From: Arthrobacter sp. MN05-02
GTDB taxonomy: Bacteria > Actinomycetota > Actinomycetes > Actinomycetales > Micrococcaceae
Direction of reading: 5' to 3'
DNA length: 64,000 nt
Assembly (NCBI GenBank): GCA_004001285.1
Contig: AP018697.1
Location: 372,001-436,000, forward strand
The notes below the pieces were generated by a model that saw only the letters and a list, made by a program, of their open reading frames with translations, was not told where the DNA came from and made no database searches. The position numbers were made by a program, and so were the translations under genes. The stretch's first letter is position 1. Each line of letters opens with the position of its first letter. Positions 53,601-61,539 of the stretch are shown here, one piece after another.

Positions 53601-54129
53601 TGAACGGATAGTGGTGCGTCCGCGAGCGGATGGTGCCGATGACCTTGTCCGGCTCCGTGGTCGCGAAGATGAAGAGGATGTGCTCCGGCGGCTCCTCGAC
53701 GATCTTGAGCAGCGCGTTGAAGCCGGCCGAGGTGACCATGTGCGCCTCGTCGATGATGAAGATCTTGAACCGGTCGCGGACGGGGGCGAAGGTCGCGCGC
53801 TCGCGGAGATCCCGGGCGTCGTCCACGCCACCGTGGCTGGCGGCATCGATCTCGATGACGTCGAGGCTGCCCGAGCCGTTGCGGGCGAGTTCGACGCAGC
53901 TGTCACACGTGCCGCAGGGCGTGGAGGTGGGGCCCTGCGCGCAGTTCAGGCATCGGGCGAGGATGCGGGCGGAGGTGGTCTTGCCACACCCGCGGGGGCC
54001 GGAGAAGAGGTAGGCGTGGTTGATGCGGTCCTTGTCGATGGCCGCCATCAGTGGTTCGGTGACATGCTCCTGGCCGATGACGTCCGCGAAGGTCTCGGGA
54101 CGGTAGCGGCGGTAGAGGGCTGTACTCAC
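50686..54129 (-). CDS. dnaX: DNA polymerase III subunit gamma/tau
   Basis: The clamp-loader ATPase of 1147 residues. Walker A GPRGCGKTTS (about residues 44-53), a zinc-binding Cys cluster (60-78), IIDEAHMVTSAGFNALLKIVEEPP and FATTEPDKVIGTIRSR are all present. After about residue 375 the protein becomes Pro/Ala/Gly-rich and disordered. One folded island, near WPEIMDEVARIKRATWLIV and GFQRGPHMDNLKQAIHKVL, resembles the tau domain that binds the polymerase. A second long disordered tail and a short C-terminal helix follow. The start is GTG 54129, overlapping the gluQRS stop. Confidence 0.93.
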   Translation of the reverse strand: MSTALYRRYRPETFADVIGQEHVTEPLMAAIDKDRINHAYLFSGPRGCGKTTSARILARCLNCAQGPTSTPCGTCDSCVELARNGSGSLDVIEIDAASHGGVDDARDLRERATFAPVRDRFKIFIIDEAHMVTSAGFNALLKIVEEPPEHILFIFATTEPDKVIGTIRSRTHHYPFRLVPPEPLLAYLEHLCHQENVPVAPGVLSLVIRAGGGSVRDSLSVLDQLMAGAGESGLDYELAVSLLGYTHATLLDDVVDSVAAGDAGTVFNAVDRVIQTGHDPRRFVEDLLERFRDLIVINAVPEGAASILRGVPDDQLNRMRTQANQLGAGELSRAADVTNTALTEMTGATSPRLHLELLCARLLLPAADATARGTLARVDRIERRLEYAAGAPTAESPEADGAPKTPARPRLEGVPRTAEEAAARWSLPAMDTGAAAAAAPAAVPGASTPAVPAASRVQPPARPAGEDPSPDWGGSWGVSTDTAFADPAPAQQPAAAGPARTPGQPQPSTGPDAGAPAPSTGTQDPAGDRPEPETGRPGPSPAQPAVNQQPTASAPAGTRPTQSGSAIGEQHTNSRQGQPSAERGQQAGAAGPQQPPAADGRQPAGPAQQRTAPAADQPPQGARRAQPPQQGQPAASGGNVEMVRRAWPEIMDEVARIKRATWLIVNVSAKPRSFEGNQLVLAFANQGNAIGFQRGPHMDNLKQAIHKVLGLTCSIEAVHDAGGSGESGPKVPSSQAAPASNPGRGPAAAPPAPARSQGPTTVGGPQDVHSDGGSTGGTPPPAPVAPAAPVAPIASEPARPAAPGAPTASAPVGVSAADAGPVRGGPATSAATGRQAPVGRSGGPATFRAAGVAHGARDDRAETASEATSAWDPSMSDDSWALVEPPEEAFDPGPGWGSVPEEPHERRSPSANGQGPARPGGPAEPVRTGSTRTRGSVTPAPAHAGTSSGVPSGPASTPERPAADRPPAASPSRSVVWSPSVESAPPTGGSTTRPAGPGGVPSSPEGQAAADRATGVARPGGTAAVPNFIGTAAAAGISGTASGHAAPSAADAAAAGMAGAAAAPDRPASADNIRQKPVSRYQQLLDEAERKRAEEAAATRGAADLRFVDDEPSADDETIEESGLVGRTAIERILNGRLIEERGVDNQ

Positions 54130-55079
54130 GAAGAAACCTTATCGGTTGGTGCTGACGGTTTGCATGCCGGCGCCGCGGAGGCGGGAAACAGGGTGGCGGG
54201 GTCCACGGTCCACGGTTCGCGGGGCAGCCGGTCGGGGTCGAAGGCGGCCAGGGCCGCCTCCAGCGATCGGCCGGGAAGGCCGAGGGACGCCAGGATCACG
54301 TCCAGGACCCTGGCGGGGGTCCAGCCCGGACCGGCGAGGTCCTCCAGTGTCACAGCGCCGTCCCGTTTCGCCAACCGGCGCCCTTCCAGCGAGACCGCGA
54401 GGGGCACATGGGCGTAGACGGGGACGGGCAGCCCGAGCAGGGAGGCGAGGTAGGCCTGCCGGGGCGCGGAATCGAGCAGGTCGTCCCCCCGCACCACCTG
54501 GTCGATGCCCTGCGCGGCGTCATCGACCACCACGGCGAGGTTGTAGGCGACGACGCCGTCGTTCCGGCGCAGCACGAGATCGTCCACCGGCGCGGTGACC
54601 TGTCCGGCCAGCAGGTCCTCGACGGTCCACGACTCCACGCCGGACCGCAGGCGCAGCGCGGGAGGTCGCCGTGCACGCAGGACGCTCCGCTGGTCCTCGC
54701 CGAGATTGCGGCACGTGCCGGGGTAGAAGCCCGGCCGGGCATGGGGGGCGCTCGCCGCCTCGGCGATGTCCCGCCGTGTGCAGAAGCACTCGTAGACGAG
54801 GCCCCGCCCGGTCAGGAGGTCGAGCGCCTCCGCATAGCGGCCCGCCTGCCCGCTCTGGCGGATGACCGGCGCGTCGGGGACGAGACCCAGTGCGGCCAGC
54901 TCGGCCAGCTGATCCTCTTCGGCTCCGGCGCGGACGCGGTCCAGGTCCTCGACGCGGACCAGGAAGTCCCGACCCGTGGAGCGGGCGAACAGCCAGGCGA
55001 GGACGGCGGTGCGGAGATTGCCGACATGCAGCCGGCCGGAGGGGCTGGGAGCGAACCGTCCGGCGCCCTGGTGTGCCAC
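54126..55079 (-). CDS. gluQ: Glutamyl-Q tRNA(Asp) synthetase
   Basis: A 317-residue GluRS paralogue without an anticodon domain, which attaches glutamate to queuosine in tRNA(Asp). FAPSPSGRLHVGNLRTA is the HIGH region, RRLAKRDG the KMSKS-like loop. The zinc site (ECFCT, then YPGTC) matches GluQ. The GTG at 55079 is preceded by GGAGG at loose spacing. A queuosine enzyme, tgt, lies at the other end of the window, so the cell makes the base this enzyme modifies. Its stop overlaps the dnaX start. Confidence 0.9.
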   Translation of the reverse strand: MAHQGAGRFAPSPSGRLHVGNLRTAVLAWLFARSTGRDFLVRVEDLDRVRAGAEEDQLAELAALGLVPDAPVIRQSGQAGRYAEALDLLTGRGLVYECFCTRRDIAEAASAPHARPGFYPGTCRNLGEDQRSVLRARRPPALRLRSGVESWTVEDLLAGQVTAPVDDLVLRRNDGVVAYNLAVVVDDAAQGIDQVVRGDDLLDSAPRQAYLASLLGLPVPVYAHVPLAVSLEGRRLAKRDGAVTLEDLAGPGWTPARVLDVILASLGLPGRSLEAALAAFDPDRLPREPWTVDPATLFPASAAPACKPSAPTDKVSS

Positions 55080-55107
55080 CGCTCCGACCTCCTGCTGCCT
55101 CCGTGCT

Positions 55108-55204
55108 TAAAAGTAAGACCCCTCATGCACCTGCCAGAGCCCGCTTACCCTTGCTACCTTCCGGTCCTGGGGGAGTTCACAGGATGACACCACATGAGGG
55201 GCCG
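55108..55204 (-). ncRNA. ffs: Signal recognition particle RNA (small 4.5S type)
   Basis: On the minus strand the conserved domain reads CCCCAGGACCGGAAGGTAGC with AAGGGTAAGC following, the protein-binding hairpin of bacterial SRP RNA. Outer arms CCCCTCATG and CATGAGGGG (55119-55127 and 55193-55201) close the molecule. TTACTTTT follows at the 3' end, suiting termination. TAGACT (55211-55216) with TCGAAA 18 nt further upstream could be the promoter, which gives a 5' end near 55204. Ends are accurate to a few bases. The RNA guides Ffh to signal peptides. Confidence 0.95.
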
Positions 55205-55270
55205 GGAAATAGTCTACACAGTCGGAAGGACGGCTTTCGACCCGACGACACAGCCCCGCGGACGGCACGA

Positions 55271-55300
55271 TTCGGCAGGATCCACTTGTATGGGTATTCT
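55271..55300 (+). promoter_or_regulatory. Possible tRNA-Ser promoter
   Basis: TTCGGC (55271-55276) and TATTCT (55295-55300), spaced by 18 nt and with TGGG before the -10, lie 18 bp ahead of the tRNA. Confidence 0.4.
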
Positions 55301-55318
55301 GGTATCTGCTCCAAATGA

Positions 55319-55403
55319 GGAGGATTCGCCTAGCGGCCTATGGCGCACGCCTGGAACGCGTGTTGGGTTAACGCCCTCGGGGGTTCAAATCCCCCATCCT
55401 CCG
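55319..55403 (+). tRNA. tRNA-Ser (anticodon GGA)
   Basis: The acceptor arms GGAGGAT and ATCCTCC pair fully, with discriminator G. The anticodon stem CACGC/GCGTG encloses CTGGAAC, so the anticodon is GGA (codons UCC and UCU). A long variable arm TTGGGTTAACGCCC and the T arm GGGGGTTCAAATCCCCC confirm a class II serine tRNA. CCA is not encoded. Its position beside ffs and upstream of dnaX is common in actinobacteria. Confidence 0.97.
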
Positions 55404-55417
55404 CCTTGTTGCTCCAC

Positions 55418-55453
55418 CAGCAGGACCCCTGCCCTCCGGCCGGGGTCCTGCTG
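55418..55453. terminator. Hairpin terminator between tRNA-Ser and the MpaB-like gene
   Basis: A 12-bp perfect stem, CAGCAGGACCCC (55418-55429) with GGGGTCCTGCTG (55442-55453), in the 51-bp gap between convergent genes. Confidence 0.7.
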
Positions 55454-55454
55454 C

Positions 55455-56372
55455 TTAATGCGTCGTCGTGCCGGCGGGTCCGGTCACCCGGCGGATCCGG
55501 GTCTTCGCAGCCTTCTCCGCGGGCCCCTCGGGTCCGAGTCCCAGCCGGATCACGCCGAGCACCAGGCGCACCGCCGTCCGGATCGGCAGGCGGACCGGTC
55601 CGAGCGAGGGGACCTTGAGGCCGAGCAGCTCGCGGTGCCTGGGTTCGAGGGTCGCGACGGCTCCCGCGAACAGCACCTGGTACCCGAGTCGCTGGGACCG
55701 GGGGAGCGGAGGACGGCGGATGTAGGTCAGGGCCTCCTGGACCTGTTCGCTGTCGGTGAGCTCGGGGTCGAACGCGGCGAGCTGCGATGCGAGCTCCGCC
55801 CCGGACCGCGGCGGATCCTCGAGGCCCATCAGCTCCCCGGCCTGCGCCCACTCCGCGATGTACTGGTCCGCTCCGCCCGGGATGCGTCCCCCGTAGGCGG
55901 CATGGGCCGCCACGAAGGCGTCCGTGAACGCGAGATGCACCCACCGGATGAGGTCCGGATCACTCGCCGAATAGGGCTTCTCGTCGCCACGGCTGTCGAG
56001 GTACGTGCCGTTCACCCTCGTATGGAGCCTCTGCACGAAGGCCGACCCGTCCCGTGCCGCCTCCGTGGACCCGTACGTCACCGTGAAGATCCAGCGGATG
56101 GTGTTGGCGAGCCGGCCGAGCGGCTCCTCCCGGAAGCCGGAATGCGCATGCACGCCCGCCATCGCCCCGGGGTGGAGCGTCTGCAGCAGGAGCGCGCGGA
56201 TGCCGGCGACGGTCGGCGTCATCGAGCTGTGCACGGTCCAGACGGCCGAGTCCACCGGGAAGTACCCGGCGTCGTCGCCCTTCTCGAATTCGAACTGCCA
56301 CTGGGGGATCGTCGGATCGCCATCGGTGAAGGTGGTCCGGAGCTGCGTCTTCCACGTGTCGATCAAACCCAT
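55455..56372 (-). CDS. MpaB/DUF2236 family protein (second copy)
   Basis: A 305-residue protein of the same family as the gene at 6129. It shows VDSAVWTVHSSMTPTVAGIRALLLQTLHPGAMAGVHAHSGF, with the conserved His pair, FTVTYGSTEAARDG, and DPDLIRWVHLAFTDAFVAAHAAYGG. The related DUF2236 proteins bind heme and oxidise varied substrates; none is known here. The ATG at 56372 starts MGLIDTWK. It is divergent from glutathione peroxidase at 56557, so a shared redox or oxidative-stress theme is possible but only positional. Confidence 0.85.
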   Translation of the reverse strand: MGLIDTWKTQLRTTFTDGDPTIPQWQFEFEKGDDAGYFPVDSAVWTVHSSMTPTVAGIRALLLQTLHPGAMAGVHAHSGFREEPLGRLANTIRWIFTVTYGSTEAARDGSAFVQRLHTRVNGTYLDSRGDEKPYSASDPDLIRWVHLAFTDAFVAAHAAYGGRIPGGADQYIAEWAQAGELMGLEDPPRSGAELASQLAAFDPELTDSEQVQEALTYIRRPPLPRSQRLGYQVLFAGAVATLEPRHRELLGLKVPSLGPVRLPIRTAVRLVLGVIRLGLGPEGPAEKAAKTRIRRVTGPAGTTTH

Positions 56373-56556
56373 GCGACGACCTATCCTGTTGGGAACCGCA
56401 GCCGATCCGGCGGGCGGTGTGCGCGGCCTCCTCGGCCGTCGTTGCTTCCAACGTATCCCCGGGCACATTTGCTCCTGCTTCCCGCATCATCGGCAGGCAA
56501 TCCACGCGACCGGGCCGAACGAAGCAGGATCACGACCACCTACCAGGGAGCAGCCC

Positions 56557-57060
56557 ATGTCCTCGTCCAGCCTGTACGGGATCGACCTCACCATGAACGA
56601 CGGCAGCAGGAAGACCTTCGGTGATTTCCGCGGACAGCCCGTGCTGGTGGTGAACGTCGCGTCGAGGTGCGGCTTCACCCCCCAGTACGCGGGCCTCGAG
56701 GAGCTGTACTCCACCTACGCCGAGGCGGGGCTCGTGGTCCTCGGAATGCCCTGCAACCAGTTCCTGGGACAGGAACCGGGGAACGACGACGAGATCGCCG
56801 AGTTCTGCTCGACCACGTTCGGCGTGACGTTCCCGCTCCTGACCAAGGGCGACGTGCGGGGCAAGGACCAGCACCCGCTGTACCGGCAGCTCACGGAGTT
56901 CAGGAACGGGGTCCTGCCCGGGCTCGTGAAGTGGAACTTCGAGAAGTTCCTGGTGAACCGCGACGGCGAGGTCGTCGCCCGCTTCGCGCCGACGGTGGAG
57001 CCCGGCGCCCTCGAGGTCGTCGCAGCGATCGAGGACGTCCTGGCCCGGCCCGCGGCCTGA
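56557..57060 (+). CDS. Glutathione peroxidase family thiol peroxidase
   Basis: A 167-residue peroxidase. The peroxidatic Cys38 lies in VASRCGFTPQYAGLEEL. LGMPCNQFLGQEPGNDDEI carries the conserved Gln and probably the resolving Cys region, and VKWNFEKFLVNRDGEV has the conserved Trp-Asn. As a Cys form in an actinobacterium it probably uses thioredoxin or mycothiol-linked reductants, not glutathione. The ATG follows AGGGAG at 6 nt. It is convergent with the HAD gene at 57086. Confidence 0.93.
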   Translation: MSSSSLYGIDLTMNDGSRKTFGDFRGQPVLVVNVASRCGFTPQYAGLEELYSTYAEAGLVVLGMPCNQFLGQEPGNDDEIAEFCSTTFGVTFPLLTKGDVRGKDQHPLYRQLTEFRNGVLPGLVKWNFEKFLVNRDGEVVARFAPTVEPGALEVVAAIEDVLARPAA

Positions 57061-57085
57061 CGGGCAGCCGCCCCGGGACGAGGCG

Positions 57086-58006
57086 TCAGCCGAGCGAGGC
57101 GACGCAGCGTGCGAGGAAGGCAGCCCCGGCCTCCTCGTGAACGAGCGAGCCCTCCGTCATGACCTCGTAGGGCTTCACGGGCACCCCATCCGCCGGGCGC
57201 ACATCCACGTGGGCGACGTCGAAGCCCTGTTCGTGCAGGTAGTCGGCCATGGCGTAGTCGGTGCGGGAATCGCCGACCGTCCGCCAGATCGGGGGGATCT
57301 CCGTGAGCGGTGCGACGAGCGTCAGGGCACGCTCGGCGCCGAGGTCCTTGCCCACCCGCACCGATTCGAAGTCGGTGGAGATGATCGTCGGGTCCACGCG
57401 GTAGTCGATGTCCCCGTGGCTGTTCGGCTCCTCGCGGTCCAGCCGGCATGCCCCCATGTCGTGGCTGTGCAGGATGTCGAGGGCGTCGTCGTCGAACAGG
57501 CGCTGGCCCTCGAGGTACGCGGCGTTCGTGGCGTCGAGGGACTGCTCGACGGAGACCATGGACAGCTTCGTCTCGTCGAAGAACATCAGGTCCGCGTACT
57601 TCTCCTCGACGAGGTCCCGGACGTCGTCGGCGAAGCTGGCCGGCAGCGCCAGCTCCCGGTCGACGAACACCTGGCCGGCGCCGTCGGCCGTGAACGAGAA
57701 CCAGGTGGCGCCCTTCTCGCAGACCGCATGGAAGGTGACGCCGGACGGGATCCCCGCGGCGAGCATCGGCTCCATGACCTGCTCCCGGATGAAGGCGTCG
57801 GAGCGGCCCGTGTTGAAGACGACGGGCCAGCCCGCCGAGGCGAGGGTGAGCAGGTCGGCGATGATCCCGGCAGGAACGGTGCGCGTGACGGGGCTCGCGA
57901 CGGGGCCGTCGACGTCGAGCAGGAGGCCCTGGACGGGTACCCCGTCACCGGGACCGGGAACGGCGGGGGCATCGGGCAGCAGATCGATCGGGGCGTCCGT
58001 AGGCAT
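57086..58006 (-). CDS. HAD-superfamily phosphatase (Cof/MPGP-like)
   Basis: A 306-residue cytosolic HAD protein. Motif I is LLLDVDGPVASPV, motif II is VVFNTGRSD, and motif IV is RTVGDSRTDYAMADYL, with the Lys of motif III in RVGKDLGAERAL. A large cap domain lies between motifs II and III, as in Cof-type or sugar-phosphate phosphatases. The substrate is unknown. CATAAT (complement of 58013-58018) lies exactly 6 nt before the ATG at 58006, so the transcript is probably leaderless. It is divergent from the ribokinase-like gene. Confidence 0.82.
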   Translation of the reverse strand: MPTDAPIDLLPDAPAVPGPGDGVPVQGLLLDVDGPVASPVTRTVPAGIIADLLTLASAGWPVVFNTGRSDAFIREQVMEPMLAAGIPSGVTFHAVCEKGATWFSFTADGAGQVFVDRELALPASFADDVRDLVEEKYADLMFFDETKLSMVSVEQSLDATNAAYLEGQRLFDDDALDILHSHDMGACRLDREEPNSHGDIDYRVDPTIISTDFESVRVGKDLGAERALTLVAPLTEIPPIWRTVGDSRTDYAMADYLHEQGFDVAHVDVRPADGVPVKPYEVMTEGSLVHEEAGAAFLARCVASLG

Positions 58007-58084
58007 GACCCCATTATGTTCCCGGGCCGCATGCTCCTTCCATTCGTGTCCCTGCGGGGGCCGAGGTCGTGGAAGACTTCGGAC

Positions 58085-59015
58085 ATGATTCCAGGCGCCT
58101 CCCGGGGCATCACCGTCGTCGGGTCCATCAACGCGGACCTCGTGGTCACGCTCGAGCGGCACCCGCAGCCGGGCGAGACGGTCCTGGGCCGCTCCATGAC
58201 GGTGCTGCCCGGCGGCAAGGGCGCCAATCAGGCGGTCGCTGCGGCGCTGCTCGGCGCCGAGGTCACCCTGGTCGGCGCCGTGGGCGGCGACGCGTATGCC
58301 GAGGTCGCGCTCTCCGCCCTGACCGACGCCGGCGTGGACCTGCAGCCGGTCCGGCGGACCGGCGGCGGCACGGGTGTCGCGGTCGTGGAGGTGGCCGACG
58401 ACGGCGAGAACACCATCGTGGTGCTGCCCCGGAGCCAACGCCGATATGACCCCCGAGCTCGTCGGCGCGTCCTCGGCTGCCATCCGGGACGCGGCCGTCG
58501 TCGTGGTCCAGGGCGAGCTGCCCCCTGCGGCCACCGAGGCTGCGGTGAGGTCGGCGTCCGGCCGCGTGATCGTCAACCTGGCGCCCGTCATCACCGTCGA
58601 TCCCGAGGTGCTCCTCCGCGCCGATCCGCTCGTCGTTAACGAACACGAAGGAGCCCTCGTCCTCGCGCAGGTCGGGGGTGGGAGGGCGCCGGACCACGAG
58701 GGCGTCGTCGCGGGCCTCCTCGCCCGGGGCTTCGCCTCGGTGGTGATGACGCTCGGCGCTGCCGGCGCCCTGGTGTCGGACGGCGGCGCCGTCCGGGCGG
58801 TTCCCGCCCCGCACGTGCGCGTGGCCGACACGACCGGCGCGGGCGACGCGTTCGTCGGAGCGCTCGCCGCACGGCTCGCGGTCGGGGAACGGCTCGACGA
58901 CGCCGTCCGGTTCGCGGTCCGGGTAGGGTCCTTCGCCGTGCAGCACCCCGGGGCACAGCCCTCCTACCCGTCGGCCGACGATCCGCTGCCCGCCCTCCCG
59001 CACCCCGAGCCGTAA
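58085..59015 (+). CDS. PfkB-family carbohydrate kinase (ribokinase-like), frameshifted
   Basis: About 309 residues when joined. ITVVGSINADLVVTLERHPQPGET starts a ribokinase-type fold, with VLPGGKGANQAVAAALLGA and GDAYAEVALSALTDAGVD following. The frame is lost at CCCC (58427-58430), where CCC would restore it, and goes on as GANADMTPELVGASSAA, VNEHEGALVLA and the PfkB signature VADTTGAGDAFVGALAARLA with the catalytic Asp. It probably phosphorylates ribose or a similar sugar. Both halves are intact apart from one extra base, so a sequence error is likely. Confidence 0.88.
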
Positions 59016-59088
59016 CCATTCGGCCACGAGTTGGCGGGGAGAAGGGCCCCACATTCCATTGGCCCGAGCAATTACCTAGGCTGTAGCA

Positions 59089-59388
59089 GTGATCTTCAAA
59101 GCAGTAAGTGACGGCCGGCCGTACCCGGAGCACGGACACGTGACCCCGAAGGACTGGGCGGAAGTCCTTCCCCGGCAGGTGCGGCTCGATGAACTCGTGA
59201 CCACCAAGACCACCCTCGACCTCGAGGCGCTCCTGGCCGAGGACTCGACGTTCTTCGGTGACCTCTTCCCCCACGTGGTGCAGTGGAACGACGTGATGTA
59301 CCTCGAGGACGGCCTGCACCGCGCCGTCCGGACCGCCCTGCACCAGCGGACCATCCTGCACGCGAGAGTCCTCGTGCTCCATGACTGA
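59089..59388 (+). CDS. Small conserved protein, often labelled VapB-like antitoxin
   Basis: A 99-residue protein: MIFKAVSDGRPYPEHGHVTPKDW, then RQVRLDELVTTKTTLDLEALLAEDSTFFGDLFPHVVQW. Relatives in actinobacteria are sometimes named VapB-family antitoxins, but no PIN-domain toxin gene lies beside it, so the name is doubtful. The GTG at 59089 has TAGGCT (59077-59082) exactly 6 nt upstream and no ribosome site, a leaderless start. Its last bases overlap the next gene (ATGACTGA), which makes a two-gene operon with the LytR_C protein. Confidence 0.7.
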   Translation: MIFKAVSDGRPYPEHGHVTPKDWAEVLPRQVRLDELVTTKTTLDLEALLAEDSTFFGDLFPHVVQWNDVMYLEDGLHRAVRTALHQRTILHARVLVLHD

Positions 59389-60079
59389 GGAGGGTTCGCC
59401 GCGCCAGCGGCGGGCACAGGCGAAACGGGATCCGACCGAGTGGCACGGCCACCGGATCGTCACCGAGACGGACCTCGGGGCCGTCTTCGTCGAGGACGAC
59501 GCCGCGCGACGCCACCGCGCATCGGTGCGCAGGATCCGCCACGGGGTGGTCCTCGTGCTCCTCCTGGCACTCGTCGCGGCCGCCGTCCTCGTGGCACTAG
59601 CGCTCGCGCGCGGGGACATCAGCATCGGCTCCTCGGAGCCCGTGCCGGCTCCGACGTCGTCGTGCCCGGTCGGGCCGTTCGACTACCAGGACCCGAGCGC
59701 CATCACGGTCGACGTCTACAACAGCACCACCATCGACGGCCTGGCCGGTACCGCGGCGGGGCAGTTGCGGGAGCGCGCCTTCGCGGTCCGCGAGATCGGC
59801 AACCGGGAGATCGGACCCACGGGCATGACAGCGATCATCGTCTCGGGTGAGGGCGGCCAGGCGAATGCCTTCACCGTGCAGCGCACCATCCCGGACTCGA
59901 CCTACGTGGCCGACGAGCGCGAGGACAGGTCGGTCGACGTCATCCTGGGCTCCTCCTTCGAGGGCCTGGTGCCGCCCGAAGCTGTGGACGTCACCCCGGC
60001 GGGGCTGACCTGCGCTCCCGAGGAGGGAACGACGCCCACGCCCACTCCCGCGCCGGCCCAGGCGCCTGCCGGCGGGTAG
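59381..60079 (+). CDS. LytR C-terminal domain membrane protein
   Basis: A 232-residue membrane-anchored protein. A cytosolic basic N terminus (RQRRAQAKRD, ARRHRASVRRIRHG) precedes one membrane span (VVLVLLLALVAAAVLVALALA). The exported part has VDVYNSTTIDGLAGTAAGQLRERAFAVREIGN, the LytR_C fold. The tail is Thr/Pro/Ala-rich. LytR_C domains occur in envelope proteins, often alongside LCP ligases; no LCP domain is present here. It overlaps the upstream small gene by 8 bp. Confidence 0.85.
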   Translation: MTEEGSPRQRRAQAKRDPTEWHGHRIVTETDLGAVFVEDDAARRHRASVRRIRHGVVLVLLLALVAAAVLVALALARGDISIGSSEPVPAPTSSCPVGPFDYQDPSAITVDVYNSTTIDGLAGTAAGQLRERAFAVREIGNREIGPTGMTAIIVSGEGGQANAFTVQRTIPDSTYVADEREDRSVDVILGSSFEGLVPPEAVDVTPAGLTCAPEEGTTPTPTPAPAQAPAGG

Positions 60080-60097
60080 GGGTCCATCCGCGCGGTG

Positions 60098-60688
60098 TCA
60101 GATGCGGTTCCGCAGCGCACGACGGCGGACGGCCAGCGGATACACGACCCACAGCAGCATCACCACGAGCAGGAGCGAAGCTCCGACGACGAGGCCCGCC
60201 GTCCGGTCCACCACGAGGTCGAAGATGAGCCAGGCGGTGCCGGCGAGCACGAGCCCCACGAGGGCGATGGTCGTCCGGATGATCGCAGCGGTGTGCCGGA
60301 CGAGGGTGGACTTCACGCGCAGGCCGAAGAGCACGCGGTGCAGGTTGACGGAGGACAGCACCAGGGCCGTGATCAGGGCGGAGAGGCACACCAGGCACAG
60401 GTAGACCGCGACCTGCACGTCGTCGAGTTCCTCGAAGCGGCTCTGGAACGGCAGGGTCAGCAGGAAGCCCGTCAGGATCTGGATGCCGGTCTGCATGACG
60501 CGCAGCTCCTGCAGCATCTCCTGCCAGTTGCGGTCGAGGCGCTGGTTGAGGCTCTCCCCGCGCCCGTCGTCGTCCGCCGGCCCCTCCTGAGGCTGTGTGG
60601 GCGAGCCGGTGGAGGCTACTCCGTCCGCGATGTGCGGCGCACGCTCAGCCGAGGTGCCGTCGGAGGCCGGTCCGGACGTGGTACCCAC
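60098..60688 (-). CDS. DUF6328 family four-span membrane protein
   Basis: About 196 residues. A polar N-terminal region of about 60 residues is followed by DRNWQEMLQELRVMQTGIQILTGFLLTLPFQSRF, the family signature. Four spans follow (QVAVYLCLVCLSALITALVL, HTAAIIRTTIALVGLVLAGTA, WLIFDLVVDR and SLLLVVMLLWVVYPLAVRRR). The function is unknown. The start is uncertain; GTG 60688 is the first usable codon, 20 bp after the thiD stop, which makes an operon with thiD likely. Confidence 0.75.
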   Translation of the reverse strand: MGTTSGPASDGTSAERAPHIADGVASTGSPTQPQEGPADDDGRGESLNQRLDRNWQEMLQELRVMQTGIQILTGFLLTLPFQSRFEELDDVQVAVYLCLVCLSALITALVLSSVNLHRVLFGLRVKSTLVRHTAAIIRTTIALVGLVLAGTAWLIFDLVVDRTAGLVVGASLLLVVMLLWVVYPLAVRRRALRNRI

Positions 60689-60707
60689 GGTGGTGTCCGC
60701 CCGTCCG

Positions 60708-61535
60708 CTAGCGGGACGACCGCGCGCCGCCCTGCCAGACGGCGTCGAACGGGGCGTTCGAGGCGACCCGGTTGCGGATGCCCTCCGTGACGAACTCCTT
60801 GGCCGCGCGGGCGGCGTCGAGCGGGGCCGCCCCCTTCGCCAGCTCGGCGGCGATGGCCGCGGCGAGCGTGCAGCCGGCACCGCTGACGGCGACCTCGCCG
60901 ACCTTGGGAGCGGACAGGACCTCGAGGGTCTCGCCGTCGAAGTAGACGTCCACGGCGTCCGGTCCCTCGAGCCGGACACCACCCTTGGCGAGGACCACGG
61001 CCCCGCTCTGGGCGTGGATGATGCGCGCCGCCTCCTCGAGGTCCGCCAGGGTCTCGATGGTGATGCCCGAGAGCGATTCCGCCTCGAAGTGGTTCGGGGT
61101 GACGAAGGTGGCCAGCGGGAGGATGTTCGCCTTCAGGGCCTGGTCGGTGTCGAGCGCGGCCCCGGGCTCCTGCCCCTTGCAGATCAGCACCGGGTCGAGG
61201 ACCACGTTGTCCCACGATTGACTCCTCAGTGCGGCGGCCACGGTGTCGATCGTCGCGGGAGTGCCGAGCATGCCGAGCTTGACGGTGGTGAGGGGGTAGC
61301 AGGACTGGATCGCCTCGAGCTGGTCGGCGATGACCTGCTGGTCCACGGGGACGAAGCGGTGCTGCCACTCCTGCTTCGGATCGAAGGAGACGATGCAGGT
61401 GAGCGCGACGACGCCGTAGACGCCCAGCTCCTGGAACGTCTTGAGGTCGGCCTGCGCACCGGCGCCGCCCGTCGCCTCGGAACCGGCGATCGTCAGGGTG
61501 ACGGCTGGGGCTGCGGGAGTCTGGGTTTCGGACAT
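60708..61535 (-). CDS. thiD: HMP/pyridoxine kinase (ThiD/PdxK-like)
   Basis: A 275-residue ribokinase-fold kinase. LTIAGSEATGGAGAQADLKTFQELGVYG, VKLGMLGTPATIDTVA, VVLDPVLICKGQE, FVTPNHFEAESLSG and the catalytic loop VSGAGCTLAAAIAAELAKG are present. Such enzymes phosphorylate hydroxymethylpyrimidine in thiamine synthesis or pyridoxine in salvage. The Glu-Ala-Thr before GGAGAQAD differs from the usual Asp-Ser-Ser of ThiD, so a pyridoxal kinase role is possible. CACACT (complement of 61542-61547) sits 6 nt before the ATG, a leaderless geometry. Confidence 0.82.
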   Translation of the reverse strand: MSETQTPAAPAVTLTIAGSEATGGAGAQADLKTFQELGVYGVVALTCIVSFDPKQEWQHRFVPVDQQVIADQLEAIQSCYPLTTVKLGMLGTPATIDTVAAALRSQSWDNVVLDPVLICKGQEPGAALDTDQALKANILPLATFVTPNHFEAESLSGITIETLADLEEAARIIHAQSGAVVLAKGGVRLEGPDAVDVYFDGETLEVLSAPKVGEVAVSGAGCTLAAAIAAELAKGAAPLDAARAAKEFVTEGIRNRVASNAPFDAVWQGGARSSR

Positions 61536-61539
61536 TTCC

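Noticed and set aside
59089..59388. A VapBC toxin-antitoxin module.
   Set aside because: The small protein has no adjacent PIN-domain gene and is coupled to a LytR_C membrane protein.
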